From an uncultured Clostridium sp. (GTDB taxonomy: Bacteria; Bacillota; Clostridia; Lachnospirales; Lachnospiraceae), in NCBI GenBank assembly GCA_900549235.1, contig URNT01000017.1, forward strand, positions 1 through 64,000: a stretch of 64,000 bases of DNA, read 5' to 3'. The translations under genes and the position numbers were made by a program. Positions 33,020 to 41,542 of this stretch are shown piece by piece. The notes beneath the pieces were generated by a model. The model searched no databases and was not told the DNA's origin. It saw only the letters and a list, made by a program, of their open reading frames with translations. Position 1 is the first letter of the stretch. Each line of letters begins with the position of its first letter.

Positions 33020-34204
33020 TTGAGACAGATCTATGAACTGATCGCTCCCTGCCATTTCGGGCTGGAAGCGGTGCTGAAAAAAGAGATACTTGACCTGGGC
33101 TATGAGATTTCCCAGGTAGAGGATGGTCGGGTGACCTTTTTAGGCGATGCGGAGGCCATCTGCCGGGCCAACGTATTCCTGCGGACGGCAGAGCGTGTGC
33201 TTTTAAAGGCAGGAAGCTTTAAGGCGGAGACCTTTGAGGAACTGTTCCAGGGAACAAAGGCCATTGCCTGGGAGGAGCTGATCCCGGAGGATGGAAAATT
33301 CTGGGTAGCAAAGGCATCTTCTATTAAAAGCAAGCTGTTCAGCCCCTCGGATATTCAGTCCATTATGAAAAAGGCCATGGTGGAGCGGATGAAGAGCCGT
33401 TATAAGGTGTCCTGGTTTTCGGAAAATGGCGCTGGCTTTCCGCTGAGAGTATTTCTTTATAAGGATATAGTAACCATCGGCATTGATACCAGCGGGGATT
33501 CCCTTCACAAAAGAGGCTACCGGACCCTGACCAGCAAGGCCCCTATTACAGAGACACTGGCGGCGGCCCTGATCCTTCTTACCCCCTGGAATAAGGAACG
33601 GATCCTGGTGGATCCTTTCTGCGGCAGCGGAACCTTCCCCATCGAGGCAGCTATGATGGCGGCCAATATGGCACCGGGGATGAACCGTTCCTTCCTGTCT
33701 GAGGACTGGAAGCACATCATCCGCCGCAAGTGCTGGTATGATGCCATGGACGAGGCCAATGATCTGCTGGACGATACCGTTCAGGTGGACATCCAGGGCT
33801 ATGATATAGACGGAGACATTGTAAAGGCGGCCCGCGCCAATGCCCAGTCAGCCGGTGTGGATCATATGATCCATTTCCAGCAGCGTCCGGTAAGTGCCCT
33901 GAGCCATCCGAAGAAATACGGCTTTGTGATCTCCAACCCGCCCTATGGCGAGCGGATCGAGGAGAAGGAGAACCTGCCGGCCCTGTACCGGGAGATCGGC
34001 GAACGGTACAATGCTCTGGATTCCTGGTCCATGTATCTGATCACTTCTTATGAGGATGCTGAGAAATACATCGGCCGGAAGGCGGACAAGAACCGCAAGA
34101 TTTATAATGGTATGCTGAAAACCTATTTCTACCAGTTTATGGGGCCCAAGCCGCCAAGGAGAAATGCCTCAGGCCGAGAGGACCAAAGCGGCCTCCAGCC
34201 GTGA
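33020..34204 (+). CDS. Class I rRNA methyltransferase with THUMP domain (RlmL/YpsC-like)
   Basis: 394 aa, TTG start at 33020 with SD AGAGAGGAAG. N-terminal ferredoxin-like/THUMP domain to about residue 160, then a Rossmann SAM methyltransferase: VDPFCGSGTFPIEAA, GYDIDGDIVKAARANAQ and the catalytic NPPYGERI. Predicted to make N2-methylguanosine in 23S rRNA. The next gene begins inside its stop codon (GTGA). Confidence 0.9.
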   Translation: MRQIYELIAPCHFGLEAVLKKEILDLGYEISQVEDGRVTFLGDAEAICRANVFLRTAERVLLKAGSFKAETFEELFQGTKAIAWEELIPEDGKFWVAKASSIKSKLFSPSDIQSIMKKAMVERMKSRYKVSWFSENGAGFPLRVFLYKDIVTIGIDTSGDSLHKRGYRTLTSKAPITETLAAALILLTPWNKERILVDPFCGSGTFPIEAAMMAANMAPGMNRSFLSEDWKHIIRRKCWYDAMDEANDLLDDTVQVDIQGYDIDGDIVKAARANAQSAGVDHMIHFQQRPVSALSHPKKYGFVISNPPYGERIEEKENLPALYREIGERYNALDSWSMYLITSYEDAEKYIGRKADKNRKIYNGMLKTYFYQFMGPKPPRRNASGREDQSGLQP

Positions 34205-35652
34205 GAAGGAAGCAGGTAAAGGGCCTGTGGGCGGCCTGGCTTTTGTGCGCTGCCCTTGGGGCCGCCGTGGCAGGCGGACTTTCCGGCTGCGTGAGAAATG
34301 AGGACGTGACAGAAGGTGCGGTGCAGGAGAAGGAGGATCAGCCGGCTACTTTAGAGAAGCCGGAGGAAACGGAGAAAGTCCAGCTTTCCTCAGTCTTTCC
34401 CTGTACCTGGAACCGTTCCCTCAGGGAGACGGCAGACCTTCCCTCCGCCTACGATTACCGTAAGGAGGGGCGGGCCCCCCGGATCGGCAACCAGGGTTCT
34501 CTTGGGACCTGCTGGGCCTTTGCCTCCCTGACGGCCCTTTCTTCTTCCCTGCTTCCGGAGGAGAATGTGTCCTTTTCTGTAGATCATATGTCCATGCACA
34601 ACCATTTTCTCCTGGGGCAGGACGAGGGCGGGGAATATACCATGTCCATGGCTTACCTTCTGGCCTGGGAAGGGCCGGTGTGGGAGTGGCAGGATCCTTA
34701 CGGGGACGGCATTTCTCCGGAGGGTCTGACGCCCTGCCGTCATGTGCAGGAGATCCAGGTCCTTCCCTCTAAGGATTATGAGGCCATTAAACGGGCTGTC
34801 TATACCGAGGGGGGAGTTCAGAGCTCTCTTTATACTTCCATGAAGGATTATGACAGCGAGTCGGTCTATTATAACCGGGATACCAATTCCTACTGCTATA
34901 TGGGAAATGAGGAGCCCAACCACGATTCTGTGATCGTAGGCTGGGATGATGATTATCCGAAGGAAAACTTCAATATGGAGCTGGAGGGAGACGGAGCCTT
35001 TATCTGCACCAACAGCTGGGGAGAGGATTTCGGAGAGAACGGATATTTCTATGTGTCCTATTATGACAGCAATATCGGCGTCCACAATATTGTCTATACC
35101 GGTATTGAGCCAGTGGACAACTATGACCGGATCTACCAGAGCGATCTGTGCGGCTGGGTGGGGCAGATCGGCTACGGAAAGGATGAGGTGTGGTTTGCCA
35201 ATGTATATGAGGCAGGAGAAGGGGAGGAACTGGCGGCAGCTGGATTTTACGCCACGGACAAGGATACGGAATATGAGATCTATGCGGCCAGAAACCTTCC
35301 GGCCCTGGCGGGAGCCGCAGCCGGGGAGGCTTTAAATGAGAGGATCCCCCTGGTAAAGGGAAAGCTTCAGTACGCGGGGTATTACACCATCCCCCTGAAG
35401 GAAAAAATTCAGTTGGAGGACGGAGAAAAATTTGCTATAATAGTGAAGATAAAAACGCCCGGAACCATTCATCCTGCAGCCATCGAGTATGATGCGGGAG
35501 ACGGGATTGCCCAGGTGGACCTTGGCGACGGCGAAGGCTATCTGAGCCACGACGGCAATGTATGGGAGCATGTGGAGGAGACGCAGAAATGCAATCTCTG
35601 CTTAAAGGCCTATACCACCCGCCGGGCGCAAGGATCAAGGAGCGATAGATAA
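34201..35652 (+). CDS. Papain-like (C1) cysteine protease, lipoprotein
   Basis: 483 aa, GTG start coupled to the previous gene. Signal with a lipobox LSGC, lipid Cys at residue 30, so anchored outside the membrane. C1 protease core: oxyanion Q98 and catalytic C104 in GNQGSLGTCWAFAS, catalytic His in NHDSVIVGWDDDY, Asn in NSWGEDFGENGYFYVSY. Residues from about 300 form a lectin-like beta domain often joined to C1 proteases in Clostridia. No obvious prodomain is seen, only a short acidic linker at residues 31-75. Confidence 0.88.
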   Translation: MRRKQVKGLWAAWLLCAALGAAVAGGLSGCVRNEDVTEGAVQEKEDQPATLEKPEETEKVQLSSVFPCTWNRSLRETADLPSAYDYRKEGRAPRIGNQGSLGTCWAFASLTALSSSLLPEENVSFSVDHMSMHNHFLLGQDEGGEYTMSMAYLLAWEGPVWEWQDPYGDGISPEGLTPCRHVQEIQVLPSKDYEAIKRAVYTEGGVQSSLYTSMKDYDSESVYYNRDTNSYCYMGNEEPNHDSVIVGWDDDYPKENFNMELEGDGAFICTNSWGEDFGENGYFYVSYYDSNIGVHNIVYTGIEPVDNYDRIYQSDLCGWVGQIGYGKDEVWFANVYEAGEGEELAAAGFYATDKDTEYEIYAARNLPALAGAAAGEALNERIPLVKGKLQYAGYYTIPLKEKIQLEDGEKFAIIVKIKTPGTIHPAAIEYDAGDGIAQVDLGDGEGYLSHDGNVWEHVEETQKCNLCLKAYTTRRAQGSRSDR

Positions 35653-35653
35653 C

Positions 35654-36274
35654 ATGGAACACAGGATTATATTTGCCACAGGAAATGAAGGGAAGATGCG
35701 TGAAATCCGCGAGATCCTGGCTGATCTGGGACTTCCGGTGCTGTCTATGAAGGAGGCAGGCGCGGCTCCCGAGATCGTTGAGGACGGAAGCAGCTTTGCA
35801 GAAAATGCGGAGATCAAGGCCAGGGCAGTGTGGGCCTGCACCGGAGATGTGGTGCTGGCAGACGATTCCGGTCTGGTGATCGATTATCTGGATGGGGAGC
35901 CGGGGATCTGGTCTGCCAGATATATGGGTGAGGATACCTCCTATGAGATTAAGAACCAGAATCTGATCCACAGGATGAAGGACGCCAGAGGTCAGGAGCG
36001 CAGCGCCCGGTTTATCTGCAGCATCGCGGCTGTGCTGCCGGACGGCCGGATCCTTCATACAGAGGCCGCCATGGAGGGCCTGATTGCCATGGAGCCTGCC
36101 GGCCAGGGGGGCTTCGGCTATGACCCTATCTTATACCTTCCAGAATTTGGAAAAACCTCAGCGGAGCTGACCATGGAGGAAAAGAATCGGATCAGCCACA
36201 GAGGGAAGGCACTGGAGGCCATGAAGCAGGCCCTTAAGAGTACGCTGGAACAAGGGGTGGAGAAACAGAGATGA
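35654..36274 (+). CDS. rdgB: XTP/dITP diphosphatase
   Basis: 206 aa HAM1-type house-cleaning pyrophosphatase. Motifs FATGNEGKMREI, SFAENAEIKA, ADDSGLVIDYLDGEPGIWSARY and GFGYDPILYLPE are intact. Prevents incorporation of deaminated purines. Overlaps the next gene by 4 bases (ATGA). Confidence 0.94.
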   Translation: MEHRIIFATGNEGKMREIREILADLGLPVLSMKEAGAAPEIVEDGSSFAENAEIKARAVWACTGDVVLADDSGLVIDYLDGEPGIWSARYMGEDTSYEIKNQNLIHRMKDARGQERSARFICSIAAVLPDGRILHTEAAMEGLIAMEPAGQGGFGYDPILYLPEFGKTSAELTMEEKNRISHRGKALEAMKQALKSTLEQGVEKQR

Positions 36275-36810
36275 AAATATTGATCGTAAGTGATACCCAC
36301 AGAAAGGATACCAATTTAAAGCAGGTGATCGAGGCGGTAAAGCCTATCGATATGCTGATCCATCTGGGAGATGCGGAGGGCAGCGAGTATGCCATCGCCT
36401 CCTGGGTCAATGAAGGCTGCCAGCTGGAAATGGTGCTGGGGAACAATGATTTCTTCTCATGTCTGGAGCGGGAGCGTGATTTCTACATAGGAAAATACAG
36501 GGTGCTTTTAACCCATGGTCACTATTATTATGTGTCCATGGGAACGGAGCATCTGCGGGAGGAGGCCCGGCAGCGGGGCATTGATATAGCCATGTTCGGC
36601 CACACCCACAGACCCTATTTTGACGTAGAGAAAAATGGAGACCGCGATCTGATCATTCTGAACCCCGGCAGTCTGTCCTACCCCAGGCAGGAGGGTCGCC
36701 GTCCTTCCTATATGCTGATGGAGCTGGATGAGAAGGGGGAAGCCCATTTTTCCACCCACTACATCGAATTTCCCCAGGATCAGGGGGAGGATCAGGAGAT
36801 GTTTTTTTGA
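36271..36810 (+). CDS. YfcE-like phosphoesterase, copy 2
   Basis: 179 aa, metallophosphoesterase with SDTHRKDTN, LGDAEGSE, GNNDFFS, THGHYYYVS and GHTHRPYFD. It is the MJ0936/YsnB-type companion commonly encoded right after rdgB in Firmicutes. Sister to the gene at 32461 but clearly diverged. Translationally coupled to rdgB. Confidence 0.9.
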   Translation: MKILIVSDTHRKDTNLKQVIEAVKPIDMLIHLGDAEGSEYAIASWVNEGCQLEMVLGNNDFFSCLERERDFYIGKYRVLLTHGHYYYVSMGTEHLREEARQRGIDIAMFGHTHRPYFDVEKNGDRDLIILNPGSLSYPRQEGRRPSYMLMELDEKGEAHFSTHYIEFPQDQGEDQEMFF

Positions 36811-36829
36811 GGAAAACTTCTGAAAATGA

Positions 36830-36858
36830 TTGACAATGCAGGGATCATTGGATATAAT
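36830..36858 (+). promoter_or_regulatory. Perfect-consensus promoter of tRNA-Pro
   Basis: TTGACA, 17 bases, TATAAT: no mismatch to the sigma-A consensus, 40 bases before the tRNA. Confidence 0.85.
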
Positions 36859-36898
36859 GTATTCTGCATTGCGGGAATACGCAGTGCAGGATATATGC

Positions 36899-36973
36899 CG
36901 GGGTGTGGCTCAGCTTGGCTAGAGCGCCTGGTTTGGGACCAGGAGGTCGCAGGTTCGAATCCTGTCACCCCGA
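36899..36973 (+). tRNA. tRNA-Pro (UGG)
   Basis: 75-base cloverleaf: acceptor CGGGGTG/CACCCCG with discriminator A, anticodon stem CCTGG/CCAGG with loop TTTGGGA (anticodon TGG), T-arm GCAGG-TTCGAAT-CCTGT. CCA is not encoded. Confidence 0.96.
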
Positions 36974-36982
36974 TTGAGATAC

Positions 36983-37027
36983 CGCCTTCAGAAGCAGAGG
37001 AGTCTGTTTCTGCAAGGCGTTTTTTTG
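36983..37027 (+). terminator. Terminator after tRNA-Pro
   Basis: CGCCTTCAGAA pairs with TTCTG-C-AAGGCG, followed by seven T. Confidence 0.8.
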
Positions 37028-37095
37028 CTGCATTTTTCCATCCTGCCTTTCATATACTGGACAGATAAGGTATGCAGTGGAAAGAGGGCGTTCAG

Positions 37096-37782
37096 GTGAA
37101 ACTTGGTGGGAAGCTGAAACTATTTGCCGTTCTCTGCGGGGTAGATCTTTGTCTGGCGGCAGGACTGGTGCGGACGGTCAGCGAGACAAGGACGGTGGAC
37201 GGAGGGGGAAATGCAGTCCGGTATGAGGAGCGCTATGCGGCTCTTACCTTTGATGACGGCCCCAACAGGGAGTATACGGCCCAGCTTCTGGACGGCTTAA
37301 AAGAGCGTGGGATCCGGGCCACCTTTTTCCTTATGGGCCAGAATATTCCCGGCAATGAGGCTCTGGTGCTGCGGATGAAGGAGGAGGGCCATCTCATCGG
37401 AAACCACAGCTACCGCCATGTGGAGCTTACCAAGGAAGGCCAGGGAGTGGTTCTGGAGGAACTGGAGAAAACGGAAGACATGATCTGCCAGCTTACGGGC
37501 CAGAGGCCTCAGTACGTCCGCCCGCCCTTTGGGGCCTGGGATGAGAGCCTCCATGACCTTACCCGGCTGACGCCGGTGCTGTGGTCGGTGGATTCCCTGG
37601 ACTGGAAATTGAGAAACTGCGATCGGATCGTAAAGCGGGTCTTGAAAGATGTGGAGGATGGAGATATTATATTGATGCACGACATTTTTCCGTCCTCCGT
37701 TCAGGCGGCACTGGAAATTGCGGACAGACTGACAGAGGAAGGCTACCGGTTTGTAACGGTGGATGAGCTTCTGATTGATTGA
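37096..37782 (+). CDS. Polysaccharide deacetylase (NodB domain), membrane anchored
   Basis: 228 aa from GTG 37096 (SD GAGGG 8 bases upstream); ATG 37072 is in frame with a poorly spaced SD. TM anchor about 7-24, then NodB homology domain with LTFDDGPN (catalytic Asp), GNHSYRH (metal His pair), RPPFGAW and LMHD. Most likely deacetylates peptidoglycan GlcNAc or a related sugar outside the membrane. 10 bases before rarA. Confidence 0.87.
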   Translation: MKLGGKLKLFAVLCGVDLCLAAGLVRTVSETRTVDGGGNAVRYEERYAALTFDDGPNREYTAQLLDGLKERGIRATFFLMGQNIPGNEALVLRMKEEGHLIGNHSYRHVELTKEGQGVVLEELEKTEDMICQLTGQRPQYVRPPFGAWDESLHDLTRLTPVLWSVDSLDWKLRNCDRIVKRVLKDVEDGDIILMHDIFPSSVQAALEIADRLTEEGYRFVTVDELLID

Positions 37783-37792
37783 GGGGATAAAT

Positions 37793-39109
37793 ATGGATTT
37801 ATTTGATTACATGAGAGAACAGAAGATGGAGACCGAGGCGCCTCTGGCCTCCAGGCTGCGCCCCAGGACGCTGGATGAGGTAGTGGGCCAGCAGCATATT
37901 ATTGGCAGGGATAAGCTGTTATACCGGGCTATCCAGGCAGATAAGCTGGGGTCCATTATATTTTACGGCCCGCCGGGAACCGGAAAAACCACTCTGGCAA
38001 GAGTGATCGCCAATACTACCAGCGCTGATTTTAAGCAGATCAATGCCACTGTGGCAGGGAAAAAGGATATGGAGGAGGTAGTCAGCCAGGCAAAGGACAA
38101 CATGGGGATGTATGGGAAAAAGACCATCCTTTTTGTAGATGAGATCCACCGGTTCAATAAGGGCCAGCAGGACTATCTTCTTCCCTTTGTGGAGGACGGC
38201 ACATTGATCCTGATCGGCGCCACTACGGAAAACCCTTATTTTGAAGTAAACGGGGCGCTGATCTCCCGATCCCGGATCTTTGAGCTGAAGCCTCTTTCCA
38301 AGGAGGATGTAAAGGAACTGATCCGCCGGGCTGTCTATGACACAGAACGGGGGATGGGGGCTTACGGGGCTGTAATCGACGAGGATGCGGCAGATTTCCT
38401 GGCAGATACAGCCAACGGAGACGCCAGAGCGGCCTTAAATGCGGTGGAGCTGGGAGTCCTTACAACAGACCCGGACAGCCAGGGAAAGATCCATATTGAC
38501 CTGGCTGTGGCCCAGGAGTGCATCCAGAAGCGGGCGGTGCGCTATGATAAAAATGGAGACAACCATTATGATACCATTTCCGCCTTTATTAAAAGCATGA
38601 GGGGGTCAGATCCCGATGCCGCCGTATATTATCTGGCCCGGATGCTGTACGGAGGCGAGGACATCAAATTCATAGCCAGAAGGATTATGATCTGCGCCGC
38701 AGAGGATGTGGGCAATGCAGATCCTCAGGCCCTTACCGTAGCAGTCAGCGCCGCCCAGGCCGCCGAGCGCATTGGCCTTCCAGAGGCCCAGATCATCCTG
38801 TCCCAGGCCGTAACCTATGTGGCCTGCGCTCCCAAGAGCAACGCCGCCTGTCTGGCTATTCAGAAGGCAATGGAGGCCGTATCCAGCCAGCGGATCATGC
38901 CCGTTCCCGTCCATCTCCAGGACAAGCACTACAAAGGCGCCGCCAAACTGGGCCATGGCCAGGGCTACCTCTATGCCCACGACTACCCGAAGCACTATGT
39001 AAAGCAGCAGTATCTGCCCGATGGGATGGAGGATGCGGTGTTTTATGAGATGTCAGATAATGGGTATGAGAGGGAGATGAAGGAGTATATGAGGTGGGTG
39101 AAGGAGTAA
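37793..39109 (+). CDS. rarA: Replication-associated AAA+ ATPase RarA/MgsA
   Basis: 438 aa from ATG 37793 (SD GAGGGG). Walker A GPPGTGKTT, Walker B VDEIHRFNKGQQD, sensor ATTENPYFEVN, Arg finger SRSRIF, then the tetramerisation and SSB-binding C-terminal region. Acts at stalled forks. The frame extends upstream over the deacetylase stop but without SD. Confidence 0.93.
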   Translation: MDLFDYMREQKMETEAPLASRLRPRTLDEVVGQQHIIGRDKLLYRAIQADKLGSIIFYGPPGTGKTTLARVIANTTSADFKQINATVAGKKDMEEVVSQAKDNMGMYGKKTILFVDEIHRFNKGQQDYLLPFVEDGTLILIGATTENPYFEVNGALISRSRIFELKPLSKEDVKELIRRAVYDTERGMGAYGAVIDEDAADFLADTANGDARAALNAVELGVLTTDPDSQGKIHIDLAVAQECIQKRAVRYDKNGDNHYDTISAFIKSMRGSDPDAAVYYLARMLYGGEDIKFIARRIMICAAEDVGNADPQALTVAVSAAQAAERIGLPEAQIILSQAVTYVACAPKSNAACLAIQKAMEAVSSQRIMPVPVHLQDKHYKGAAKLGHGQGYLYAHDYPKHYVKQQYLPDGMEDAVFYEMSDNGYEREMKEYMRWVKE

Positions 39110-39226
39110 GGTTAAAAAAAGCACTTGAATTTTGACCTGATTACTTAAAAAGGGAAATCTTTTTCTTGAAAAACACACGTTCTTATGATAAGCTATTCAC
39201 ATAGAAAGCACTCACGACAGGAGTGG

Positions 39227-39281
39227 TATGCCTCCCAACCTGAAAGCCGGCGTATTTGCTGGAAATACATAGGGAAGGAGG
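39227..39281 (+). promoter_or_regulatory. SD-sequestering stem in the toxin mRNA leader
   Basis: TATGCCTCC (39227-39235) can pair with GGAG plus GCATA at the toxin SD and start (39277-39290, interior loop GTGGT). This hides AAGGAGG. Full-length type I toxin mRNAs are commonly kept untranslated in this way. Inferred from complementarity only. Confidence 0.45.
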
Positions 39282-39289
39282 TGGTGCAT

Positions 39290-39406
39290 ATGACAGCATA
39301 TGAGATTGTAGAAACAATTCTGTCCGTAGCATCCTTAATGGTCAGCGTCGGTATGTTTGTAATAGCACTGCTTGCCTTTCTCGACAAGAGAAACAAGCGT
39401 AAATAA
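39290..39406 (+). CDS. Holin-like type I toxin, 38 aa
   Basis: 38 aa: short polar start, one TM helix of about 22 residues, then the basic tail FLDKRNKRK. This is the signature of the putative holin-like toxin family (Hol-Tox, related to TxpA/BsrG). I start at ATG 39290, which has a perfect SD AAGGAGG; a longer frame from 39188 lacks SD and crosses the regulatory leader. Expected to insert in the membrane and depolarise it. Antisense RNA is encoded convergently. Confidence 0.8.
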   Translation: MTAYEIVETILSVASLMVSVGMFVIALLAFLDKRNKRK

Positions 39407-39500
39407 AATGCCCATCCTGTCTGCCAACAGGATGAGCGGTGTCCATTAGGACACTAAGCAACCATGAGGCATCCACTTTTGGAGTGGGTGCTTTCTTTAT
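39402..39500 (-). ncRNA. Predicted antisense antitoxin RNA (RatA/SR4-like)
   Basis: A strong minus-strand promoter at 39507-39535 starts a transcript at about 39500. It is complementary to the whole 3' end of the toxin mRNA and contains three hairpins: the complement of the toxin terminator, GTGTCC-TAAT-GGACAC (39439-39454) and CATCCTGT/ACAGGATG (39413-39434). The last is followed on this strand by GGGCATTTTATTTA, a terminator. About 100 nt, overlapping 3' end to 3' end with the toxin gene. Confidence 0.65.
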
Positions 39501-39510
39501 GTCTTTATTA
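39469..39510 (+). terminator. Terminator of the toxin mRNA
   Basis: GCATCCACT-TTTGG-AGTGGGTGC, 9-bp stem, followed by TTTCTTTATGTCTTT. Confidence 0.8.
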
Positions 39511-39535
39511 TAATCAATCCACAGAATAATTTCAA
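39507..39535 (-). promoter_or_regulatory. Promoter of the antisense RNA
   Basis: Minus strand TTGAAA (39530-39535), 17 bases, perfect TATAAT (39507-39512). Confidence 0.75.
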
Positions 39536-39589
39536 GTATTTTTTGAAAACCCATTTCCCACCCAATCCCCACCCCCCTTACAAATCTGC

Positions 39590-39618
39590 TTTACATTCCC
39601 CCATTCTCTGTATATAAT
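39590..39618 (+). promoter_or_regulatory. Promoter of rho
   Basis: TTTACA, 17 bases, TATAAT. A leader of about 170 bases follows. Confidence 0.7.
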
Positions 39619-39740
39619 AAAGTATATATAGATAGGCCTCTGATAAAATGGCCGTCTGTCCGTTCCTGGAATTTCTAAATCTGGAATAAACCCCAAATTT
39701 AATTTATGGATAGTTTAATAAATGTAAATATCTTACAGGA

Positions 39741-39764
39741 GCCCATTTGTTTCAGGCAATGGGC
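39741..39764 (+). promoter_or_regulatory. Hairpin in the rho leader
   Basis: GCCCATT and AATGGGC, a perfect 7-bp stem, followed by a U-rich stretch AGTTTAGTTCTAAATTTT. It lies 32 bases before rho and could attenuate transcription of this self-regulating gene. Confidence 0.4.
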
Positions 39765-39795
39765 AGTTTAGTTCTAAATTTTAAGGAGAGATCAT

Positions 39796-41493
39796 ATGCG
39801 AGAAAAATTACAGACTTTTTCACTGGCAGAGCTGAAGGAGATGGCTAAGAGCCAGGGACTGAAAGGGATCAGCACCCTGAGAAAAACGGAGATCATTGAT
39901 CTTTTATGTCAGGCTGCGGAGAAAGAGGAGCAGGCCAGGGAAACAGCTGCGAGGACGGAGGCGCCAGCCAGAGAGTCCAGACCACAGGAGCAGAGCGCAG
40001 TTCAGGAGCAGGGCCGTTCCCAGGAACAGGGCCGTTCCCAGGAACAGAGCCGTCCTCAGGAGCAGCATCGCACCCAGGAAAATCGTGTGCAGGAGAGCCG
40101 CCAGGAGTACCGCCCCAGACAGGAGGGCCGCCAGGATCAGAGAAGAAATACCGGCCGCCCCTATGAGAATCGTTTTACCCAGAACAGAGGCCGTCAGGAT
40201 CGGAACAACAATTTCTATTCCAATTCCCAGAACACCGCTCCCCAGAGCCCGGCCCCAAGCCAGACCAGCTCCTCCGGTACGGGAGAGGGGGACCGCATCA
40301 TCCGCATGGAAGCGAAAAATGACGCCATCGGCCTGTCCAATCAGGATATGGCAGAGCTTGACAGCGGCCTTGCAGCCAACGGGATTCTGGAGGTAATGCC
40401 GGACGGCTTTGGATTTATCCGCTGTGAAAACTTCCTTCCGGGAGAGGATGACGTGTATGTGGCACCGTCACAGATTCGCCGCTTTAACTTAAAGACCGGA
40501 GATATTATCGCAGGCAACCGCCGCGTCCAGGCTCCGACGGAAAAATTTGCCGCCCTGCTGTACATCAAGACGGTTAACGGCTACCCCTTAAGCCATACGG
40601 AAACCAGACCCAACTTTGAGGATCTGACCCCCATTTTCCCAAATGAGCGCCTGCACATGGAAGGCGGCCGCGATAAGACGGCTGTTGCCATGCGGGTCCT
40701 GGATCTTCTGGCGCCCATTGGAAAAGGGCAGAGAGGTATGATCGTGTCACCGCCTAAGGCAGGTAAGACCACCCTTTTAAAGCAGGTGGCAAAGGCCATT
40801 ACCACCAACCATCCGGAGATGCATCTGATGATCCTTCTGATTGATGAGCGTCCTGAGGAGGTAACAGACATCAAGGAGGCCATTGCGGGGCCCAACGTTG
40901 AGGTAATCTATTCCACCTTCGACGAGCTTCCTGAGCGCCATAAGAGAGTATCAGAAATGGTAATTGAGCGGGCTAAGCGTCTGGTAGAGCATGGACGGGA
41001 CGTGATCATCCTCTTAGACAGCATCACCCGTCTGGCAAGAGCCTACAACCTGACAGTGGCCCCCAGCGGACGTACTCTTTCCGGCGGTCTTGATCCCGCC
41101 GCCCTTCATATGCCTAAGCGTTTCTTCGGCGCAGCCCGCAATATGCGTGAGGGAGGAAGCCTGACGGTTCTTGCCACCGCTCTGGTAGATACAGGAAGCC
41201 GTATGGATGATGTGATCTATGAGGAGTTTAAGGGAACGGGCAACATGGAGCTTGTATTAGACCGCAAGCTGTCTGAAAAACGTATTTTCCCGGCTGTTGA
41301 CATTTTAAAGTCCGGCACAAGGCGGGACGATCTTCTGCTGAACCGGGAGGAGGCAGAGGCTGTGGACATTATCCACAAGGCTACCAACTCCTTGAAGCCG
41401 GAGGATGCGGTGGAAAAGATTCTGGATCTCTTTTCCAAGACAAGAAACAACCGGGAATTTGTGGAAATGGTGAAAAAAATCCGGCTGTTTTAA
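39796..41493 (+). CDS. rho: Transcription termination factor Rho
   Basis: 565 aa against about 420 in E. coli. Residues 1-45 are the Rho N domain; about 46-165 are a Gln/Arg/Glu-rich disordered insert with four 6-residue repeats (QEQGRS type, from 18-bp DNA repeats at 40003-40074). Then comes the RNA-binding cold-shock fold (GFIRCENFLPGEDDVYV) and the hexameric ATPase with PPKAGKTTLLKQ and LIDERPEEVTD, ending in KTRNNREFVEMVKKI. Such inserts occur in Rho of several Clostridia and Actinobacteria and can help RNA binding or phase separation. Confidence 0.96.
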   Translation: MREKLQTFSLAELKEMAKSQGLKGISTLRKTEIIDLLCQAAEKEEQARETAARTEAPARESRPQEQSAVQEQGRSQEQGRSQEQSRPQEQHRTQENRVQESRQEYRPRQEGRQDQRRNTGRPYENRFTQNRGRQDRNNNFYSNSQNTAPQSPAPSQTSSSGTGEGDRIIRMEAKNDAIGLSNQDMAELDSGLAANGILEVMPDGFGFIRCENFLPGEDDVYVAPSQIRRFNLKTGDIIAGNRRVQAPTEKFAALLYIKTVNGYPLSHTETRPNFEDLTPIFPNERLHMEGGRDKTAVAMRVLDLLAPIGKGQRGMIVSPPKAGKTTLLKQVAKAITTNHPEMHLMILLIDERPEEVTDIKEAIAGPNVEVIYSTFDELPERHKRVSEMVIERAKRLVEHGRDVIILLDSITRLARAYNLTVAPSGRTLSGGLDPAALHMPKRFFGAARNMREGGSLTVLATALVDTGSRMDDVIYEEFKGTGNMELVLDRKLSEKRIFPAVDILKSGTRRDDLLLNREEAEAVDIIHKATNSLKPEDAVEKILDLFSKTRNNREFVEMVKKIRLF

Positions 41494-41507
41494 TCTGCAA
41501 AAACCTC

Positions 41508-41536
41508 TTGCATTTGGGGACAGCCTGTGGTATACT
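41508..41536 (+). promoter_or_regulatory. Promoter of rpmE
   Basis: TTGCAT, 17 bases, TATACT, shortly after the rho stop codon. Confidence 0.65.
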
Positions 41537-41542
41537 GTTTAA

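Noticed and set aside
34201..35652. Possible bacteriocin or lanthipeptide protease role for the C1 protease
   Set aside because: No precursor peptide, modification enzyme or exporter gene is near; it is better explained as a surface lipoprotein protease.
36899..36973. tRNA-Pro as an integration site
   Set aside because: No integrase gene and no repeat of the tRNA 3' end is seen nearby; both islands lie elsewhere.
39418..39510. CRISPR-like short repeats near the toxin locus
   Set aside because: The repeats are inverted hairpins of differing sequence, not regularly spaced direct repeats; no array is present anywhere in the window.
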